Source: Neodontobutis hainanensis
Taxonomy: Eukaryota; Chordata; Actinopteri; Gobiiformes; Odontobutidae
DNA: 64,000 nt
Direction of reading: 5' to 3'
Assembly: GCA_024349245.1 (NCBI GenBank)
Contig: JALDNG010000008.1
Span: forward strand, 4,749,501-4,813,500
Below, piece after piece: positions 60,601 to 64,000 of the stretch. The position numbers were made by a program, and so were the translations under genes. Below the pieces are notes generated by a model. That model was not told the DNA's origin, searched no databases, and worked only from the letters and a program-made list of their open reading frames with translations. Within the stretch, counting starts at the first letter, position 1. Each line of letters begins with the position of its first letter.

Positions 60601-63600
60601 TTTAAATTGTCAATAAATCTCAGCAAAATTCTAAAAGCATAACACACAAAAGCCATGGCTGTATTAATGAAGAATTTGCCTGGAGTTAAAAGTCAAAGGC
60701 ACAAACAGTTTGACTAAATCTCCTCTTTGAATGCATTTGAGTCAGACAGAGGGACAAAGCCCTTATTTGAAATAATAATTAGCATGTACACACACTAATG
60801 GGCCTCCTTGGGTGCTGAAACACATTAAAGCAGCTAATCAACCAGCAGAATGCCATTTCAAGCTCTTCATAATTAGTGCAAATCCTCAGAGCAAAAGGTC
60901 AAGTTTACTGATAAACATTTCTGCCTTTCCTCAAACATGGCACAATAAAAAAGTGTATTGAAAGAACAGACAAGATATTTTTCAAAGATAAAAGATGATG
61001 AGCATATCAGGACACATCCTGTTCAGGGATAAAGATGGACGATCCAAATTGTCCTCGTATCCTGTGCAGTGTGCCATGGCTCTATTTCTTCTTGCTTTAG
61101 GAAAAAGCAGCCGTGTGTCATCCAGCTGAGAGGGTCATCGCTTGCCAGTCGCTCCCCACTGAGCAGTCGCCTAATGCCAGAGCAAAGAGGAGGGCAGGAG
61201 GATTGCCTCCGATAGTGCCCACCCAGGCAATCAACTGTTGGAGGATTTGTGGGAGGTGGAATTAGTCCATCTCCACTGGTTGTGGCTGGCGCTTCTGCAG
61301 CCTCTTCCACTACCTGTCCGCCTACTCAGCGAGCCCTCCAACCTGAACCGCATCTCCCAGCTGACTCCATGCAAACACTACATGTTCAGTGATCAGTTCT
61401 ATTTATTTGCCTAAGCCAGTTCTGCAGGCATGCTTTCTTTCATCGTATGCAACCATTGGTTTCACTTCATTCAATTTTTATTTGGAATTTGCACTCCCTA
61501 AAATGTTTTCTTTTTTTTTTCATTAGATTATCTTATGAACCTAACATAGCAAATCCTACAATGGTTTAATAAGACAGCTTTAACAGTTTCAAGGCCAAAA
61601 GACCCAAACTATGGTGTCAGCCTTTATCGGAGACTGATGCTGTAACTATGCACTCCTCAAAAACAGTGGTAGAGTATTTTATTGTTTTATTCACCACTAC
61701 TTCAAAACGGGAGTCTTGCTGACAACTGACAATGTAAACGCTCCTGGGGCAGTGAGCTGGCCCAGAGGTGTAGGCGCTGACTGATGAGTGAACTGTGGCT
61801 GTTCTGATTTCAGAATGAAGAAACCTGTGGGTGCAGTGAGATGGGACCGGAGCGGCACTGGTTTTCTGCACACAAAACAACAACAGACGTGTTTCTGTCT
61901 ACGTCTCTAACGCCGACTACTTTTATATTATCACAACTCGGACTCTATTGAGCCCTATTGTACATCTCACTTTGCATTTGTCAATGTATGTGCTGTAGTA
62001 GAGCAATTATTAAATCAATTTGTAGGTTAGGGGCTTTACCTGAGGCATTGAACATACAAATTTAGATATTAATCCATTTTGGCATATTTTGACATTGTGG
62101 GATTTCAGCTAATTATAATTGGGTAGATGAGGCTCTTGCATAATCACTTCTAATACAGAGACTAGACGGAGAATCTCTGGCAGCATTAAAGGCAGACACT
62201 GCATACAAACACTAACCAGTTCTTATGACACACACAGTAGTGACTAATCAGAAATGTTAAATCCCTACACAGAAAAAACTGCATCAGCTAGACAAGCACT
62301 ACCAACAACTGACGGATAATAATAAAGAGTATTAATGCGGCTGTTTCCTGTTCATTGAAGTGTCATCCAAATAGCTCATGTTAAGTCCTATTACACTGTT
62401 TTTGATTCAATAAAACATGTTATTTAAATAATAATAGTCACTGTGTCTGTTATGCCAGACAGAATTATTAATGGATCATATATATAGCTCCCCAAAGTAA
62501 AAATGTTTGCCTTTCATATATTTGTTATATTTAGGGAATATGTCAATACAATTGTATTAAGCTTCACTGATAGCCTTTCATGAAATGTAGTATTGCAGCT
62601 TTATTAAGCTCAAAGGCAAAGGTGAAATGAAAGAAATCTGATACATACCTGTATGTCGGCACATTGTAAATAATCTACATGATGATGATACAAATATCTC
62701 TAAATATAACACCAACCTAGATTTCAGTTCATTAGTCTCATTACTATGTCTTAAATGAATTTCATTATGAAAATATAGGTTACCTGCTGTTATAAACAGA
62801 TAACTAAAGTTATTACAATCAAATATGGATTTTCAAGTTGAAAGAACATTAGACAGATGCTGACCTCTAGAGGTTCACATTGGACTTGCATTCTTGATAG
62901 ACATCACTCCACATATTAGATGCTGTGGAACATTACGAGAGCAATTATACACATAGCATTAATTAAACATCTAGAATTATGTGTATACTAATGTAAAGGT
63001 TGTATATAAAATATTGGATGAGTTCAGTTTATTGAATTGAACAGCATGATGGGGATGAAATGTGGTCCAGCCGAGGTACTAATATATAATGAAATGTCTG
63101 ACTGGAGCCAAAATGTAGTGGCACAGCAACAGGAAGGCAGACAGCAAACCAAATAACGGGGCTATCAGCTTCTACTGACAAACAGCCACAAGCCTGACTG
63201 AACTGGGAAAAATAGAGCGGCAGAGAAGACATGGTGGCAATGGAGCACAAAGTGGAGATGACAGCCTTTAGGACACAAGTGACAGCAATTGAGGGTAGAC
63301 TGAGTACAAGTGAGCGTCAGGCAGAGGGGAGAGCCACACGGGTGCAACAAGCATTAATGGTGAGTGGCATTGAGTTAAAGACAGACACTGGGGGCTCATT
63401 CACAAAGTCCTCTCAGGGTGCGGGGTGTCTACTGGTCAGCTGAAGAGTATATAATGATGTTTCACTGTGCACATTTAAACCTTATTTATGCAGGCCAACC
63501 TGACAGGGCTTGCTTGTTCTTTTTCACCCCTGCCAAGATTCCACTGTTGCACAGTAAAGTCAAATAGAGCATTTGGAGCAACGTGCCTTGGCCAAGGCCA

Positions 63601-64000
63601 ACTTGAGAAAAGTGTCAAGTGGTTAATTGTCTGTGTCAAGTGTTAAGAGTAAAGTTAACTAAAAGAGTGCCACTGAAGTTATATATTTATATAAACATGT
63701 ACAACTGCAATGCCAAATTTGAGATTGTTTTCTGTTTGTTAGAAAATGTACAAGTTTAATAGAGGTTTTCTATTGTATGTTCATAATTATCATGAACAAT
63801 ATGATATTTCACTGTACTGCCATTGTATTCTGTCAGTTGTGCTTAAGTTTTTAGATTGTGTCCAAAATGCTGAATATGAAAGACAATGCTTCTGTGTAGT
63901 TTTTTTCTTACAGTAGTCAGTAATATTTGCATTTATAAAGAACATGGACTGGTGTAAATAACATTGTTTGTATGAGAATATGTTTTAGACATTATTAGAA
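57661..64000. other. non-coding sequence, no gene supported
   Basis: Contains the short motif at 58686-58710 and T runs at about 60286-60295 and 61510-61519. A locally GC-rich block at 61060-61330 is open on the minus strand only if a non-ATG start is allowed. A repeat-free block lies at 60720-60930, a 14-bp palindrome at 63585-63598, and a 70-codon coiled-coil-like frame at 63231-63443 (see findings). Confidence 0.55.

Overview
This window reads as vertebrate, almost certainly teleost (spiny-rayed fish type), nuclear DNA. It is AT-rich, has no bacterial-style gene packing, and carries several interspersed repeats with the structure typical of fish genomes: tRNA-headed SINEs, L2-like and RTE-like LINE fragments, a Penelope-like GIY-YIG remnant, a Tc1-type end and hAT-like ends. 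I cannot name the species. I found no host protein-coding gene, no exon I would defend, no functional tRNA or rRNA, no CpG-island promoter and no CRISPR. The window therefore looks like intergenic DNA or the inside of a very large intron.

Layout. 0-8.6 kb is mostly unique AT-rich sequence with simple repeats and one doubtful hAT transposase-like scrap near 3.4 kb. 8.6-9.4 kb holds a minus-strand RTE-like LINE end followed by a tRNA-derived SINE. 9.4-13.6 kb is unique. 13.6-16.7 kb is a repeat patch: Penelope-like pieces in both orientations, a hAT-like end, a complete SINE with a perfect 13-bp target-site duplication, and a Penelope GIY-YIG pseudogene. 19.7-21.5 kb is a nest of LINE pieces, including a decayed L2 reverse transcriptase that still keeps its YADD codons. 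21.5-34.2 kb is strikingly poor in recognisable repeats. 34.2-41.7 kb is again repeat-rich (RT scrap, LINE tail, Tc1 end, four SINE pieces). 41.7-56.8 kb is unique apart from one SINE at 46.7 kb. 56.8-57.6 kb has a second L2 3' end and a hAT-like end. 57.7-64 kb is unique.

How the parts relate. The clearest biology is among the retroelements. The SINE at 9.1 kb ends in the same tail as the L2 LINE at 56.8 kb. Another SINE with a related head and body, at 40.3 kb, ends in a different tail. The L2 at 20.3-21.5 kb is joined to the SINE body itself. This fits SINEs that borrow LINE machinery by carrying LINE-like tails, and tails being swapped between lineages. The repeat-poor blocks contain stretches that look like conserved non-coding DNA, including a pair of RFX X-box-like sites at 32.2-32.3 kb. 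Conservation cannot be tested from one sequence. I did not find a convincing new biological system here.
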